Origin: Clostridiales bacterium UBA6388
GTDB lineage: Bacteria > Bacillota > Clostridia > Oscillospirales > Oscillospiraceae
Direction of reading: 5' to 3'
Assembly: GCA_002437575.1 (NCBI GenBank)
Contig: DJQK01000003.1
Coordinates: forward strand, 177-6,191
Length of the DNA stretch: 6,015 nt
Both the position numbers and the translations under genes were made by a program. Under the pieces are notes generated by a model. It was given only the letters and a program-made list of their open reading frames with translations. It searched no databases and was not told where the DNA came from. Shown in pieces: positions 5,342 through 6,015 of the stretch. How positions within the stretch are numbered: position 1 is the first letter of the stretch; every line of letters begins with the position of its first letter.

Positions 5342-5907
5342 CGGTGAAGACCTGACGCCCGAGCGGGAGGACATTGCTCTGTCCCATGTGGATTTTTCCT
5401 ATAACAGCAAGCCCATCCTGCACGATGTGTCGCTGACCCTCCCGGAGAAAACGACTGTTGCCATCGTCGGCCCTTCTGGCAGCCGCAAGACTAAAGGCCG
5501 CGGCGAAAAAGGCGCGCTGCTATGACTTTATTATGGCGCTGCCGGACGGCTTCGACACCGTCATCGGCGAGGGCGGCGCGACGCTCTCCGGCGGCGAGCG
5601 CCAACACATTTCCATTGCCCGAGCCATGATGAAGGATGCGCCTGTCATCATTCTGGACGAAGCGACCGCCAATGTTGACCCTGAAAATGAAAAGGAGATG
5701 ATGGAGGCAGTTAGCGAGCTGACCCACGACAAGACGGTCGTCATGATCGCCCACCGGCTCAAGACCGTGCGCAACGCCGACCAAATTTTTGTGGTCGATC
5801 ACGGTCAGATCGTCCAGCAGGGTACGCATGATGAATTGGTCGCCGTGGACGGCCTTTACCGCCGCTTCGTGGTGGAGCGCCAGCAGGCCGCCGGCTGGAA
5901 GGTTTGA
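5331..5907 (+). pseudogene. ABC exporter (TMD-NBD type) ATPase remnant with internal deletion
   Basis: Only the ATPase domain of an ABCB-like exporter half-transporter remains; the whole membrane domain is absent. In one frame, 5331-5492 encodes the domain's start, FSYNSKPILHDVSL, and Walker A as GPSGSRKT, in which the usual third glycine is arginine. The frame then changes. From about 5494 the next frame gives the end of the helical region (CYDFIMALPDGFDTVIGEGG), signature LSGGERQ, Walker B VIILDEATANVD, switch histidine in IAHRL, and the natural C-terminus ending GWKV. The stretch normally between Walker A and CYDFIMALP, including the Q-loop (about 75-80 residues by comparison with the family), is gone. 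The first segment overlaps the end of the ECF ATPase remnant in a different frame, marking a deletion junction near 5330. A stand-alone product from within 5458-5907 is conceivable but has no ribosome binding site and no Walker A. Confidence 0.85.
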
Positions 5908-5938
5908 CCGTTGCCTTGAAATCCTTTTGGAATGCTAA

Positions 5939-5982
5939 ACAGCCCGTACCGACTAAGTAATCGGTACGGGCTGTGAATTTTT
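5939..5982. terminator. Strong hairpin terminator after the ABC remnants
   Basis: ACAGCCCGTACCGA (5939-5952) and its exact complement (5961-5974) form a 14-bp stem with an 8-nt loop, followed after GAA by five T residues (5978-5982). It lies 31 nt after the exporter remnant's stop. It is probably the original terminator of the ABC operon, retained although the genes decayed. On the minus strand only a short TTT follows the stem, so minus-strand activity is less certain. Confidence 0.8.
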
Positions 5983-6015
5983 ATGATAGCCGTATTATTT
6001 TCTTCCAACGATCAT

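Noticed and set aside
5458..5907. Independent small ATPase gene starting at 5458
   Set aside because: The TTG start lies inside the out-of-frame reading of the Walker A segment, with no ribosome binding site. The product would lack Walker A and the Q-loop; it is better explained as part of the exporter remnant.
5995..6015. Possible last codons of a minus-strand gene (MIVGRK and stop)
   Set aside because: Seven codons at the window edge are too few to support a gene. The hairpin at 5939-5974 would suit a convergent arrangement, but that does not establish it.

Overview
The window looks like chromosomal DNA from a moderately GC-rich gut-type Bacillota, most likely class Clostridia (an Oscillospirales-like lineage is my guess, not something the sequence proves). 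The basis is strong AGGAGG-type ribosome binding sites, AT-rich sigma-A promoters inside GC-rich DNA, a PPi-type phosphofructokinase facing a clostridial class II aldolase, a CFI-box protein, and ABC transporter remnants of a type common in that class.

Layout: (1) 3-674, 3' part of a CFI-box domain gene. (2) 700-804, a small repeat made of two self-complementary hairpins that are inverted copies of each other, followed by a bidirectional terminator (872-912). (3) 931-2169 on the minus strand, PPi-dependent 6-phosphofructokinase. (4) 2170-2491, a divergent control region with back-to-back promoters and a long, potentially structured aldolase leader. (5) 2492-3460, class II fructose-bisphosphate aldolase with its own terminator. 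(6) 3651-4401, a two-gene unit: a DUF2284 cysteine-rich protein and a small Lar-like zinc-ribbon protein, behind a good promoter. (7) 4402-4720, a gene-free stretch. (8) 4721-5907, wreckage of an ABC transporter locus: a double-domain ECF-type ATPase and an exporter-type ATPase, both truncated and run together by deletions. (9) A strong hairpin terminator at 5939-5982.

The phosphofructokinase and aldolase catalyse consecutive steps (fructose 6-phosphate to fructose 1,6-bisphosphate to triose phosphates). Their predicted -35 boxes are only 9 bp apart, so one regulator or the local DNA state could act on both. The DUF2284 and Lar-like genes are probably co-transcribed and translationally coupled. 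The ABC remnants keep the order seen in ECF-plus-exporter operons (double ATPase, then exporter), which fits in-place decay by deletion, although an assembly collapse cannot be ruled out from sequence alone.

I see no CRISPR array, tRNA, rRNA, transposase or complete new defence system. The most interesting items are the nested-deletion ABC remnant, the paired-palindrome repeat with a possible half-copy elsewhere in the window, and the architecture of the pfp/fba control region.
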